The notes beneath the pieces were generated by a model. It ran no database searches. It was not told where the DNA came from and saw only the letters and a list, made by a program, of their open reading frames with translations. DNA of 64,000 bases from Argyresthia goedartella (lineage: Eukaryota > Arthropoda > Insecta > Lepidoptera > Argyresthiidae), in assembly GCA_949825045.1 (NCBI GenBank), contig OX463836.1, positions 10,557,829 to 10,621,828 of the forward strand. The letters are read 5' to 3'. Numbering within the stretch: position 1 is the first letter of the stretch; every line of letters starts with the position of its first letter. Below, piece after piece: positions 29,748-37,195 of this stretch. The translations under genes and the position numbers were made by a program.

Positions 29748-30961
29748 GATAATTTTCTTACAATATTACTTAATGGTTTATATTCAATTAAACATTCATT
29801 CAGAATAAGACAATACGCCGACGTTTGATCAGGTATTTCTACTTCACTCTCGAGCTCTAGGCGTACATTAACCACCGGTCCAGATTTCAGATTATCGCTT
29901 TGTCTTGAACAGTCTATAACAAAAAGAGGAGCCAACTCTTTGAACTCTTTTGCACTCAACAATGGCTCAGTTCTTCTGCCGTAATAAGACTGCTGAAATC
30001 TAACGTATTGCTCGTATAATATAGCAATATTGTCGTTAGTAAAACTTACGTTCATATTGTCGTACGGAAAGTAGGTTGAGTTTAGATATACTTTTACATC
30101 ACGCAAATTACAATGATCGAATTGTGACATGTCTTTGTGAGCGTCGTTTTTGCGATTGGTCTGCAACCCTAGTATAACATATCGTGGTTTTTCAATCTGG
30201 GAAGATGTTTTGATTGACCATGTATGCTTTGTAGTTCTTGGCAGCAAGGGATATTCATACAAATCCCAATTTCTAAATGGTACTTGGATAGATCTATCCT
30301 TTTCCAACAATCGTAGAAGATTGATTCTTTCCGCGTCACTCACTTTTACATGTGGAACTCGCCATATAATTTTATGAATTTTTACGTCTTCTACGACTTC
30401 ACCGGTATTTAATTTTAGAGCATTCAGGTTTGTGTTACTGCGAAGAAGAACAAGTTCATGTTTGCAGTTGATTATAACTTTCTTATAATCTTCTGCAAAT
30501 CCTAGGATGTTACACAGAGGTATCGACGCTGAAAATTTTCCTGATTGCACGTTTTTCGTGCCATTGATATCCCAACCCCACGCTTTAGACATCTTTGACT
30601 CACTATCATTCATAGACAACAGTGACTTCATTGTAGTAGTAATTCCAGCGTTTTTAACCTTATCTACTTCAACTCCATTCAATTCATAACGAATATCTTG
30701 AAAAAAGTATAACAGCGGATTATTTGTAAACTGCACACTAGCAACCGTTTCCTTTGCAGCGTTCTTCGAAACATTGACGACACCTTCCAAATATAACGTG
30801 CTTGCCGATGGGAGTATGTACAGATCTTGTTGATTAATCGGTATACGAATTTCATCATTACGATTGAATGTAGTGACATAAGGTTTATACGAATGAATCT
30901 CAATACCATCAATGCTATTATCATAGACAGGCGCACTCAAAATATCTAGAATGTTACTCAT
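29744..30961 (-). CDS. Major capsid protein, double jelly-roll type
   Basis: 405 residues. Landmarks: 'YVTTFNRNDEIRIPIN' and 'LPSASTLYLEGVV' near the N-terminus, 'YFFQDIRYELNGVEVD' around 90-105, 'YVILGLQTNRKND' and 'CNLRDVKVYLNSTYFPYD' around 260-300, and 'YCLILNECLIEYKP' at the end. These match my memory of Polinton/adintovirus hexon-like capsid proteins, which form the trimeric capsomers of an icosahedral particle. Its ATG overlaps the stop of the preceding 47-residue ORF as ATGA (30958-30961). Intact. Confidence 0.88.
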   Translation of the reverse strand: MSNILDILSAPVYDNSIDGIEIHSYKPYVTTFNRNDEIRIPINQQDLYILPSASTLYLEGVVNVSKNAAKETVASVQFTNNPLLYFFQDIRYELNGVEVDKVKNAGITTTMKSLLSMNDSESKMSKAWGWDINGTKNVQSGKFSASIPLCNILGFAEDYKKVIINCKHELVLLRSNTNLNALKLNTGEVVEDVKIHKIIWRVPHVKVSDAERINLLRLLEKDRSIQVPFRNWDLYEYPLLPRTTKHTWSIKTSSQIEKPRYVILGLQTNRKNDAHKDMSQFDHCNLRDVKVYLNSTYFPYDNMNVSFTNDNIAILYEQYVRFQQSYYGRRTEPLLSAKEFKELAPLFVIDCSRQSDNLKSGPVVNVRLELESEVEIPDQTSAYCLILNECLIEYKPLSNIVRKLS

Positions 30962-31101
30962 GATAAAAGTCCAATTTGTTTAAGGAATTTTATATTTTTT
31001 GCAGTTAGTTTCTTCTTCTTCCAAGTCCTTTCCTTGTGAGAGATTGAAGTGTGACTAATCGTTTTTGGTAGTCGTGATAAGTTTTTATTAAAATCAATCA
31101 T
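30958..31101 (-). CDS. 47-residue basic protein between penton and capsid genes
   Basis: ATG at 31101, TGA at 30958-30960, 48 codons, exactly filling the gap between two virion genes and overlapping each by ATGA. The protein starts 'MIDFNKNLSRLPKT', has 'RTWKKKKLTAKN' and ends 'IKFLKQIGLLS'. It is strongly basic and would suit a DNA-condensing core peptide or a short capsid cement peptide; this is inference. The tail '(K)LT..N.KFL..(L/I)G' is one I recall from small Polinton ORFs. Easily missed because of its length. Confidence 0.75.
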   Translation of the reverse strand: MIDFNKNLSRLPKTISHTSISHKERTWKKKKLTAKNIKFLKQIGLLS

Positions 31102-31799
31102 TTTTTCTTAAGGTGTAAATACAGTTGAACTTCTTCACCACGTAAATTAATTAAATTATTCTTAATGTCCAATATCCTTACAGTTATGGTGCTTATGTTA
31201 TTTTGGTTTACGGGAAAATAAATAACGTTCTTTGGTATTTCTATTAACCTATAACCTGGTGGAACGTTAGGAGCAAACTCATGTATAATGTGACTTGATA
31301 TGCCATTTATATATGATCCACTCACTATATCACATTCTATTCTCACCACAGTTGTTGAAAGCATATTAACAGGATATTGTGATTCGTGTAATATATTAGC
31401 TTCAAGCGGTTGATTACCAAATCCTAACAAATTTCCTAGACTATTTTCTTTCTCAAAATGAATAGCTTTGTTGCTGATAATGTACGTTTTCAATGTATTA
31501 TTGTTGCATGATAAATTAAAGTTGATGTCTTGCAATTTTCCTTTCAGGTAGTCGTTTATATCTTGCAATTCGTATGTTCCTTCAGGAATTTCAATAACAT
31601 CATTTTCACCGTAATAAAACTTGTTATTTGTACTATCAACGTTTGGAATTGAATTAAAGGTAGATAGGTATAGCAGAGCGCACTCATATTCTCCCTCTAG
31701 TTGTAATGTAGGAGAATAATTCGTAATTAAAAGCGACGTATTGCCTGTTATTGATAGGGTGAATGACATTTTAACAATGGTGAAAATAAACGCTAACAT
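31098..31799 (-). CDS. Minor capsid (penton-like, single jelly-roll) protein
   Basis: From ATG 31799 it gives 233 residues; a second in-frame ATG at 31769 gives 223 ('MSFTLSITGN'), the more usual family start. Landmarks: 'YECALLYLSTFNSIPN', 'IEIPEGTYELQDINDYL', 'LGNLLGF', 'HIIHEFAPNVPPGYRLIE', 'VIYFPVNQ' and a C-terminal 'NLRGEEVQLYLHLKKK'. This is the Polinton penton-homologue pattern (vertex protein). The upstream ATG overlaps the protease stop as TGATG and the stop overlaps the next ORF as ATGA, which favours reinitiation and argues for 31799. Confidence 0.85.
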   Translation of the reverse strand: MLAFIFTIVKMSFTLSITGNTSLLITNYSPTLQLEGEYECALLYLSTFNSIPNVDSTNNKFYYGENDVIEIPEGTYELQDINDYLKGKLQDINFNLSCNNNTLKTYIISNKAIHFEKENSLGNLLGFGNQPLEANILHESQYPVNMLSTTVVRIECDIVSGSYINGISSHIIHEFAPNVPPGYRLIEIPKNVIYFPVNQNNISTITVRILDIKNNLINLRGEEVQLYLHLKKK

Positions 31800-32176
31800 C
31801 AATACTTTATATGTTTATTCCAAAAATCTTGCAAGTACTTTAAACATAAATGTCCACAGTTCACACTTTCATAAGTCTGATATCGAGTATAATTGTAATA
31901 CAAATTAGGAGTATTGAGATATTTCACAACTTCTACCGGCGGCTTCAAGTTTCCAAAGCTGTCAAAATATTCATAATAGTCTTTCAGTTTTATGTAGGCT
32001 ACCCAGTGTGTTCCGGCATTGTGCGAATCGTCTAAATTTATAATACCACATTCTATACTTCTTGGTTTTCGTGGTAAAGCATCTTTCATGTAAACTCCAC
32101 GAAAATATGGTATTTCTCTAGCATATTCGATGATATCTAAATTGGTCAGAGCACGCTTAGGCAGCCTGTTTATTAG
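31799..32176 (-). CDS. Adenain-like cysteine protease, -1 frame extension of the PLA2/pVI gene
   Basis: Maturation protease that should cleave virion precursors. The first ATG in frame (32089) lies inside the conserved domain: codons upstream of it encode 'ALTNLDIIEYAREIPYFRGV', which belongs to the family N-terminus. The frame opens at a TAA just before the A_AAA_AAC site and contains no ATG before 32089. Catalytic residues, numbered from that Met: His 28 ('GTHWVAY'), Asp 43 ('YFDSFG'), Cys 78 ('NCGHLC'), with Gln 71 as possible oxyanion residue. From the shift site it adds 125 residues to the upstream protein. Stop TGA at 31799-31801 overlaps the penton ATG. Confidence 0.85.
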   Translation of the reverse strand, partial: LINRLPKRALTNLDIIEYAREIPYFRGVYMKDALPRKPRSIECGIINLDDSHNAGTHWVAYIKLKDYYEYFDSFGNLKPPVEVVKYLNTPNLYYNYTRYQTYESVNCGHLCLKYLQDFWNKHIKY

Positions 32177-32904
32177 TTTTTTGATTTAATAAACAAGCCA
32201 CTACCTTTTTTGTAAGGTTTGATGTATAAGCCTCGACCCACTGAAATTGATTCCATCTTTTGATTGTGACGTTTTGATTCTCGCAAACTTTCTTGAGCAG
32301 CTTTATAATCATTAACACTTTTTGCTATTCCAGCTGCCCCTCCAGCAAGACTTCCTAAAGCAGACAACCCAGCAAAGATAGGTATTAAAGGAAGAAATCC
32401 TCCACTTTTAGGGAGAGGAATAATTCGTGGTATCCTTATGTTGTGTTTGGTATCTACATCAATTAACTTTTTGGCGACCGCATAAGCAACTTTAATAGCA
32501 CTATTACTATTTTTTGGTTTTAATTTCTGAAGATGACCTTTTATTTTAGATACCATATCTTTAAAACGTCGTACCCCAGACCCGGTTTTAAGTTTTGTCT
32601 TCATGACTTTATTAACCAACCAAGAAGCTATCTTTTCACCACGCTTAGCGTCTTTTGATCGTAGTCTCTGTTTTGTCATATTCAGTAAATCCAAATCAGC
32701 TTTATGTCGGTTTTCTAAATCAGAGAATTTCGTATACGCTATGTCGTGATGCATACATGCGTTGTCCAATAGATTGATGCCCTTATCTCCACGTGCTAGA
32801 CGCTTCACCAGCTTTGTTCCAGGACCACAATAATTATAGCCAGGTAGATGTAGCTCGATCGGTAAATTATTGATAAAACTGTTAATAAGACCTCCGCCAT
32901 GCAT
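32173..32904 (-). CDS. PLA2-domain / adenovirus pVI-like membrane-active protein
   Basis: 243 residues. The N-terminal domain has the phospholipase A2 calcium loop 'YCGPGT' (25-30) and the catalytic pair His53-Asp54 in 'CMHHDIAY', as in parvovirus-type PLA2 domains. A basic middle region follows, then a Gly/Ala/Leu-rich hydrophobic segment ('FLPLIPIFAGLSALGSLAGG', about 165-190) and a C-terminus with 'GLYIKPYKK' resembling the adenovirus pVI/pX type. 'MHGGG' at the start and 'LAGGA' inside fit the adenain cleavage pattern (M/I/L)XGG-X. Probable role: breaching host membrane during particle entry (family knowledge). The gene ends in the slippery A_AAA_AAC followed at once by TAA. Confidence 0.88.
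   Translation of the reverse strand: MHGGGLINSFINNLPIELHLPGYNYCGPGTKLVKRLARGDKGINLLDNACMHHDIAYTKFSDLENRHKADLDLLNMTKQRLRSKDAKRGEKIASWLVNKVMKTKLKTGSGVRRFKDMVSKIKGHLQKLKPKNSNSAIKVAYAVAKKLIDVDTKHNIRIPRIIPLPKSGGFLPLIPIFAGLSALGSLAGGAAGIAKSVNDYKAAQESLRESKRHNQKMESISVGRGLYIKPYKKGSGLFIKSKN
32176..32182 (-). promoter_or_regulatory. Predicted -1 ribosomal frameshift site (A_AAA_AAC)
   Basis: On the minus strand the heptamer AAAAAAC is in the correct phase of the PLA2/pVI frame (tcA AAA AAC TAA). A -1 slip enters the protease frame exactly (CTA ATA AAC...). The window between the -1 frame's upstream stop and the zero-frame stop is only about ten bases, and the heptamer fills it. I see no strong downstream hairpin by eye. 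Confidence 0.75.
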
Positions 32905-32930
32905 TACTGATAATAGACTAAGGTTATAGT

Positions 32931-33860
32931 TTATACCATTGCCTTTTTATCGATCCAACTATTTTGAGTTTCATCTAAACCTAACCATTTTACAAACAAC
33001 TTATTCCCCTTTTTTCTTATGACTTTTTCAATTAAATATACATCAGGATATTTGGTCTTCTGGAGTTCTTGATCATAAAAACTTCCTAAAATCGGTTGAC
33101 GACGACTATCTTCAATCAAATAAGTAACAGGAATCGTGTTGTTTACCTTCTTGATAAGAAATATTTCTGTCGACCAATTAGGCGTATAGCCTTTTTTAAA
33201 ACAGCTTTTGTATTTACTTATTCTTACGTTATCGCCAACACAAAATTTAGGTTTCTTAACGTGATTAGTTTTACTCTGGAACTTTTTGATATTGTCTAAT
33301 ACTTTGCTTGCATTTAACTTTGTTACTTTTGCAGGCTCCTCTTGCGTAACACGATGTTTTGTATGATTGTAAGAATGAACTACACTTTCTAATGGTTTAC
33401 CTAGCCACTTGTAACTACCTTTAAAAGAAAAATTCTTATAGAGATGTGCTTTTAATGTTCTGATTAATCTTTCCACTATGGATGCTTTTTTAACTGAATA
33501 TGTAGAATAGTGATTTATTTTGTAGGTTTTCATTAGTCTTTTGAATTCATCGTTGTAGAATTCAGTTCCCATATCTGTTTGTAGATTATTTGGTTGTCTT
33601 CTACTTTTCTGCAAGATGCTTTCGAAGACTTGACACATTTCTTGTTTAGATTTAGTTTTAAGAGGTACAGCCCACGCATATTTTGAGAAGCAATCAATAA
33701 CGACAAGAATAAACTTATAACCTTTATTATAAATTTTCAATGAAATAACATCTATCAAATCTGCCTGCCACAAATCATCAATTCCTTTGAGAAGCACTGA
33801 TCGACGAGAAAAATTTTTTCTTGCATTTTTATGTATTTCGTTTACCACCTGCTGCTTCAT
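32931..33860 (-). CDS. Retroviral-type integrase with C-terminal chromodomain
   Basis: 309 residues; it inserts the element and makes the 6-bp target duplication. Catalytic triad: Asp34 ('WQADLIDV'), Asp96 ('LQTDMGTEF') and Glu130 ('KASIVERLIRTLK'), with 33 residues between the last two. After the rve core comes a basic SH3-like region ('FCVGDNVRISKY') and a chromodomain at about 268-309 ('YLIEKVIRKKGNKLFVKWLG', 'SWIDKKAM'), likely for targeting chromatin marks. The ATG at 33860 is chosen because a stop lies just upstream in frame. It overlaps the preceding gene by 32 nt and is 26 nt from the next. Confidence 0.96.
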   Translation of the reverse strand: MKQQVVNEIHKNARKNFSRRSVLLKGIDDLWQADLIDVISLKIYNKGYKFILVVIDCFSKYAWAVPLKTKSKQEMCQVFESILQKSRRQPNNLQTDMGTEFYNDEFKRLMKTYKINHYSTYSVKKASIVERLIRTLKAHLYKNFSFKGSYKWLGKPLESVVHSYNHTKHRVTQEEPAKVTKLNASKVLDNIKKFQSKTNHVKKPKFCVGDNVRISKYKSCFKKGYTPNWSTEIFLIKKVNNTIPVTYLIEDSRRQPILGSFYDQELQKTKYPDVYLIEKVIRKKGNKLFVKWLGLDETQNSWIDKKAMV

Positions 33861-34185
33861 CTTTGTTCAACGATTTAATGATATTATCTAATTCACTCCT
33901 CGTATAAACATCCTTTATAAAGTTATTCAGCACTCCTTGTATATCTTTAATTGCTTCGTTCAGTAGAAATTGACAATCTTCCCGTAAATCTTTACTCTTC
34001 ATATCAACGTACTCCTTGTTTACGGCGTCGTCTGACTCTTGTGGTGCCTTTAAACCTTTTAATCGTGACGACTGAAGATCAAAAAGTCCTTCTTCGTTTT
34101 TGGTCAACGCATTGTCAGTAAAATCAAACAATTCAGATAAACGTAAACGTTTATGAACATGGTGACCGAATTTATCAATATTCAT
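33829..34185 (-). CDS. Small fibre-like protein with 'DAVNKEYVD' motif
   Basis: 118 residues. 'LFDLQSSRLKGLKAPQESDD' followed by 'AVNKEYVDMK' resembles the '(I/L).NL..P....DAV.K.YVD' repeat used to start trimeric coiled coils in phage tail fibres. The C-terminal half is charged and coiled-coil-like. A role as a spike or fibre on the particle is inferred from this motif only. It overlaps the integrase start by 32 nt. Confidence 0.7.
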   Translation of the reverse strand: MNIDKFGHHVHKRLRLSELFDFTDNALTKNEEGLFDLQSSRLKGLKAPQESDDAVNKEYVDMKSKDLREDCQFLLNEAIKDIQGVLNNFIKDVYTRSELDNIIKSLNKDEAAGGKRNT

Positions 34186-34266
34186 AGTACTGAGGTAGAT
34201 TACCCTAGTTATTTGTAGAGAGTTGAAGATGAAGTGCTCAAAATAATTTAAGTATGATTATTTATT

Positions 34267-35241
34267 CTAACCAAGCAAACCACTTTCTTTGAGTTCTTCT
34301 ATGATGGATATTATTTCATTATCAAGTCCAGTGTTTCCAGCGTCACGAGATGCTATAAGTAGTTTTAACCTATCCACTAGCTCATTTGGATCATCCCAGT
34401 AGACATAGTCTATATTTTTCTTCCATTTTTTTAGTACAGGTAAACCTGAACCTTGAACCTGATTGCTTTCACTATTGTCATGTTTATTAAATAGCGGTTT
34501 AATAATGTTTAAGTATTTTATTCCTTTGTTGCTTTTTACTGGTTTATTTGAGTCGTAATCTCGCCTATGTGCATTTGTCTCCAACAGCATTAACTTGTAA
34601 TTTGCCAAGTCTTCCTTTGTTATATCTGCCAAGTCTGGTAATTTTTTGGTTAGCAATTCCATCAAGCCTCGAGTCTTATTGTAATCAGATGTTCCTATTG
34701 TAATGGTTTTATCGGTGATATTTACATTCGCTGAGCCCATCAAAAGTTTTCCTCTTTCGACTCTTACTCCAAAAGGAGTATTCTTTAAATACTCCGATGT
34801 AAGCGACCATGATGAACAATTTTGGTTCTGAGTGTTTGCATCAGACTCAATCGAATTTTGAGATATATCAGATTCTTGTCCTTCATTAAAGTCGTTGTCA
34901 GAATCTTCGCCTTCCATTTCCGCTGCACGATCTAAGCTATGAGTAGGTGTCATAAATTGATCAGAACGTCTTATATTTCGTAAAGTGTCATCGGCTGCAC
35001 TCCGGTCAATGGAATCGTCGATTTCATTTTCAAATTTCGTCTCTCCATTTTTGATAGGACATGTTGTTTCTTTGCTCTCTGTTTGCCTCATAGCATCAGT
35101 AATTTTATTAAGGGGGCTAAGAACTGGTTTGAACACGTTTCCTATAGCTCTTTCATATTCTGATTCAACGTTACGCATTTTTTTAAACTTTTTCTTTACT
35201 GCTTCGGCAGCAGTTACGATTTCCTTTAAGTTATTTTCCAT
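34267..35241 (-). CDS. Conserved Polinton protein with C-terminal 'YWDDPNELVDRL' domain
   Basis: 324 residues from ATG 35241. The N-terminal part is a predicted coiled coil ('EAVKKKFKKMRNVESEYERA'), the middle is acidic and low-complexity, and the C-terminal half has 'TPFGVRVERGKLLMG', 'TRGLMELLTKKLPD', 'NYKLMLLETNAHRRDY', 'IKYLNIIKPLF', 'GSGLP' and 'DYVYWDDPNELVDRLKLLIA' to 'IISIIEELKESG'. I recall this C-terminal domain in many arthropod Polinton proteins and in a DUF (perhaps DUF8207; name from memory). Function unknown; possibly scaffold or tegument. The frame is open back to the ATPase stop without an ATG. Confidence 0.8.
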   Translation of the reverse strand: MENNLKEIVTAAEAVKKKFKKMRNVESEYERAIGNVFKPVLSPLNKITDAMRQTESKETTCPIKNGETKFENEIDDSIDRSAADDTLRNIRRSDQFMTPTHSLDRAAEMEGEDSDNDFNEGQESDISQNSIESDANTQNQNCSSWSLTSEYLKNTPFGVRVERGKLLMGSANVNITDKTITIGTSDYNKTRGLMELLTKKLPDLADITKEDLANYKLMLLETNAHRRDYDSNKPVKSNKGIKYLNIIKPLFNKHDNSESNQVQGSGLPVLKKWKKNIDYVYWDDPNELVDRLKLLIASRDAGNTGLDNEIISIIEELKESGLLG

Positions 35242-35325
35242 ATCTAAATAATATCTTGTATGCTCGTCCTCTTCTAAGCTAAGTGCTAAGCTATCGAATA
35301 AAACAGCATTTATATATACTTTCAC

Positions 35326-36012
35326 TCAGGTAAAAACGACGAACGTGTCAAACTGTTTACGATAGCACCCTTTATTTTTTTCACAATCTTTGTTTATGAC
35401 CAAGTAGCTATAAGAATCGTTCCATATTTTTGAACACATTTCTCGAAATTCGTTCCATGTCATATCCGTGTTAACATGTTCATCATATATATGTCGTAAA
35501 TTAATGTCATCTTGTTTAAAAAGTACAAGTAGGTTTGCATTGTCTCTAACAAGTTGTTTGGGTATTTTAGTATAAGTCTGGTTTAAATAAAAACAATCAA
35601 TATTTTTGTGTCTGCCCATTGCGAAATAATCACGCATGTTGTTTTGATTTTCACATGAGACATCATCAAATATAATTACTGAGTTTGATTGCGCTTCCTC
35701 CGTGCTGAGTACTTGCTGATTAGCATGGAATTTAAAGAACGATATACTCGGAACTAAACTTAAGACCTTCTCAAGAAATTCGTATTTTGGTTGATGTAAG
35801 GTTTTTGAATAAACGTAAATATTCTGGAAGTGGAGCCCGTTTTCATGTAATAGAAGACCGACCATCAGATTCGTTTTCCCGCAGTTTGACGGCCCGCATA
35901 TCAGACATCGTATGGAATTTGGTAACAGGTTACCATGGCGAAGTATTTTAGTTGAATCAGAAGTACATAATTTATCTAAGTGTAATGTACTTTTTTGTTT
36001 TAAAAATTTCAT
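35326..36012 (-). CDS. FtsK/HerA-type DNA-packaging ATPase
   Basis: 228 residues from ATG 36012. Walker A 'GPSNCGKT' at 40-47, Walker B 'VIIFDDVS' at about 112-119, and a conserved 'GRHKNIDCFYLNQTY' with a sensor-like Asn/Gln at about 140-150. This is the A32-like packaging ATPase of Polintons and NCLDVs, which would drive genome loading into the capsid. It is the first gene of the minus block, 130 bp inside the right TIR, so the right end must hold its promoter. Stop TGA is followed in the same frame by the open extension of the next gene. Confidence 0.93.
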   Translation of the reverse strand: MKFLKQKSTLHLDKLCTSDSTKILRHGNLLPNSIRCLICGPSNCGKTNLMVGLLLHENGLHFQNIYVYSKTLHQPKYEFLEKVLSLVPSISFFKFHANQQVLSTEEAQSNSVIIFDDVSCENQNNMRDYFAMGRHKNIDCFYLNQTYTKIPKQLVRDNANLLVLFKQDDINLRHIYDEHVNTDMTWNEFREMCSKIWNDSYSYLVINKDCEKNKGCYRKQFDTFVVFT

Positions 36013-36141
36013 ATTGAAATCGGTATGATTCACTTGGAAATCTGCATAAGACTACAAATATTTCGAATATTAATAACATTATATTGTGTAGCAGCCTGGT
36101 TCTGGATCAAGAATCATCCGACCCCGAACTTAGGCTCTACG
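36013..36141 (-). promoter_or_regulatory. Right subterminal region, probable promoter of the minus block
   Basis: About 130 bp between the ATPase ATG and the right TIR. AT-rich with 'ATATTCGAAATATT'-like palindromes near 36058-36070, no ORF. Its promoter role is inferred from position. Confidence 0.4.
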
Positions 36142-36268
36142 TCGTGAAATGAATTTGAACTGTCAATAGGTTTTTCGATCCATCTGTCGATAGGTTTTCG
36201 ATCCATCTGTCGAGCCCGTAGGCCCGAACGATCGTGAAGTGAATTTAAACTGTCATTATCTACCTACT
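36142..36268 (-). repeat. Polinton right terminal inverted repeat
   Basis: 127 bp, reverse complement of 20416-20543 except for one A fewer. Ends ...CTACCTACT at 36268. Confidence 0.95.
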
Positions 36269-36274
36269 ACCATC
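36269..36274. repeat. Polinton target-site duplication, right copy
   Basis: ACCATC, identical to 20410-20415. Confidence 0.95.
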
Positions 36275-36476
36275 TCCGTGTTAACATATCACAGCTGGTT
36301 AGAGCACCCTTTACACATATCACTTCCGGAGCGGCCATCAAAACGGAATTTGCATGTTTAATTTCACAAATCTTGTAAACTCGGCCAACACTACCTACCA
36401 ACTTTAGGGTTGCCAGTTTTCTTAATGACTTATGAATATTAATAAGTCATTAAGAAAATATGTAATGAATCACTGA

Positions 36477-36540
36477 AAAAAAACAATCGGTCTAGTGCAT
36501 GTCAGACTCGCCCACCAAGGGTTCCGTACCGTCGTACGAA
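36477..36540 (+). mobile_element. GACGG-family 5' fragment
   Basis: 'CAATCGGTCTAGTGCATGTC' and 'AAGGGTTCCGTACCG' match the left end of the GACGG repeats. The rest is absent. Confidence 0.55.
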
Positions 36541-36554
36541 GAAATTCAAGAACT

Positions 36555-37060
36555 CGTTTTTATAGTAGTTTATGTGACTGTTACATAATGGAGGGCATTA
36601 TAACTCGAGAGGGGGTTTATGAAACGAGCCGAAGGCGAGTTTCATAATAATATCACTCGAGAGTTTTAATGCCTAATTATGTACAGTTACATACACTAGT
36701 TTATCTACACACATATTATAAGCTCTCTTTGATGTGTTCAGGAACCGCATATTTGACCGGCATTGTGGCTCTGCAGTTGTTTAGCTTGTTCTGTAGTACC
36801 AACTTCACGCAGGCGGGCGTCGGCGTTCGAAATTTGAATGTCAGTACCAACTTCACAGACAAACTAGGGGCGGCACGGAGTCGGGCGTTGGCGTTCGAAA
36901 TTTGAATGTCATAATATGTAGAAAAACTACACATTATGGTCATAATGTGTAATTTTTCAGATAAGAAATGAGTTTTTACCAAGTAGTTTAACATTATGCT
37001 GATCGTAACGTGCGGTTTTTGTACGCAGTAAAGAGGGTTTATGATACGTGTGTAGATAAA
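36555..37060. mobile_element. Element F (TCTACACACATATTATAA family), full copy
   Basis: Non-coding. It contains a palindrome 'TTATGAAAC' - 'GAGCCGAAGGCGAG' - 'GTTTCATAA' near 36618-36648 and a second hairpin 'AAAAACTACACATTATGG' near 36921. Inverted copies are at 51610-51960 (shortened) and 56478-56990. An ORF across it is an artefact. Confidence 0.75.
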
Positions 37061-37094
37061 AATAATAATAAAACAAAAACTAATTGATTTCAAA

Positions 37095-37195
37095 TACATT
37101 ATAAGGACGTTCTTACGGTGATAGAAAACAATGGAAACCTTCAATCTCCTTAGCTGCGGCGATGGGCTAGCCCCCTGTTACGCAAAGGGGAGGTG
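37095..37195 (+). mobile_element. SINE-C body fragment
   Basis: 'AAGGACGTTCTTACGGTGAT', 'GGAAACCTTCA' and 'GATGGGCTAGCCCCCTGTTA' match the SINE-C body at 63680-63770. Confidence 0.65.

Larger units (their letters stand above)
20416..36268. mobile_element. Polinton/Maverick (adintovirus-like) element, complete
   Basis: A 15,853-bp element bounded by inverted repeats starting 5'-AGTAGGTAGATAATGACAG and by a 6-bp duplication. It encodes protein-primed PolB, retroviral-type integrase with chromodomain, packaging ATPase, adenain-like protease, double-jelly-roll major capsid, penton-like minor capsid, a PLA2/pVI-like protein and several small proteins. That is the full Polinton core set plus virion genes. 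No stop or frameshift was noticed in these long ORFs other than the predicted programmed one. Plus-strand and minus-strand gene blocks converge at about 29.1-29.25 kb. The near-identity of the TIRs argues for recent insertion. Confidence 0.97.

Noticed and set aside
31799..32089. Protease starting at its first ATG (32089) as an independent 96-residue protein
   Set aside because: Conserved family sequence is encoded upstream of that Met, and the frame opens at a slippery heptamer, so this start would truncate the domain.
36669..37144. Open frames on both strands in element F, repeated at 51727-51927 and 56548-56873
   Set aside because: They follow the non-coding repeat and are broken differently in each copy.
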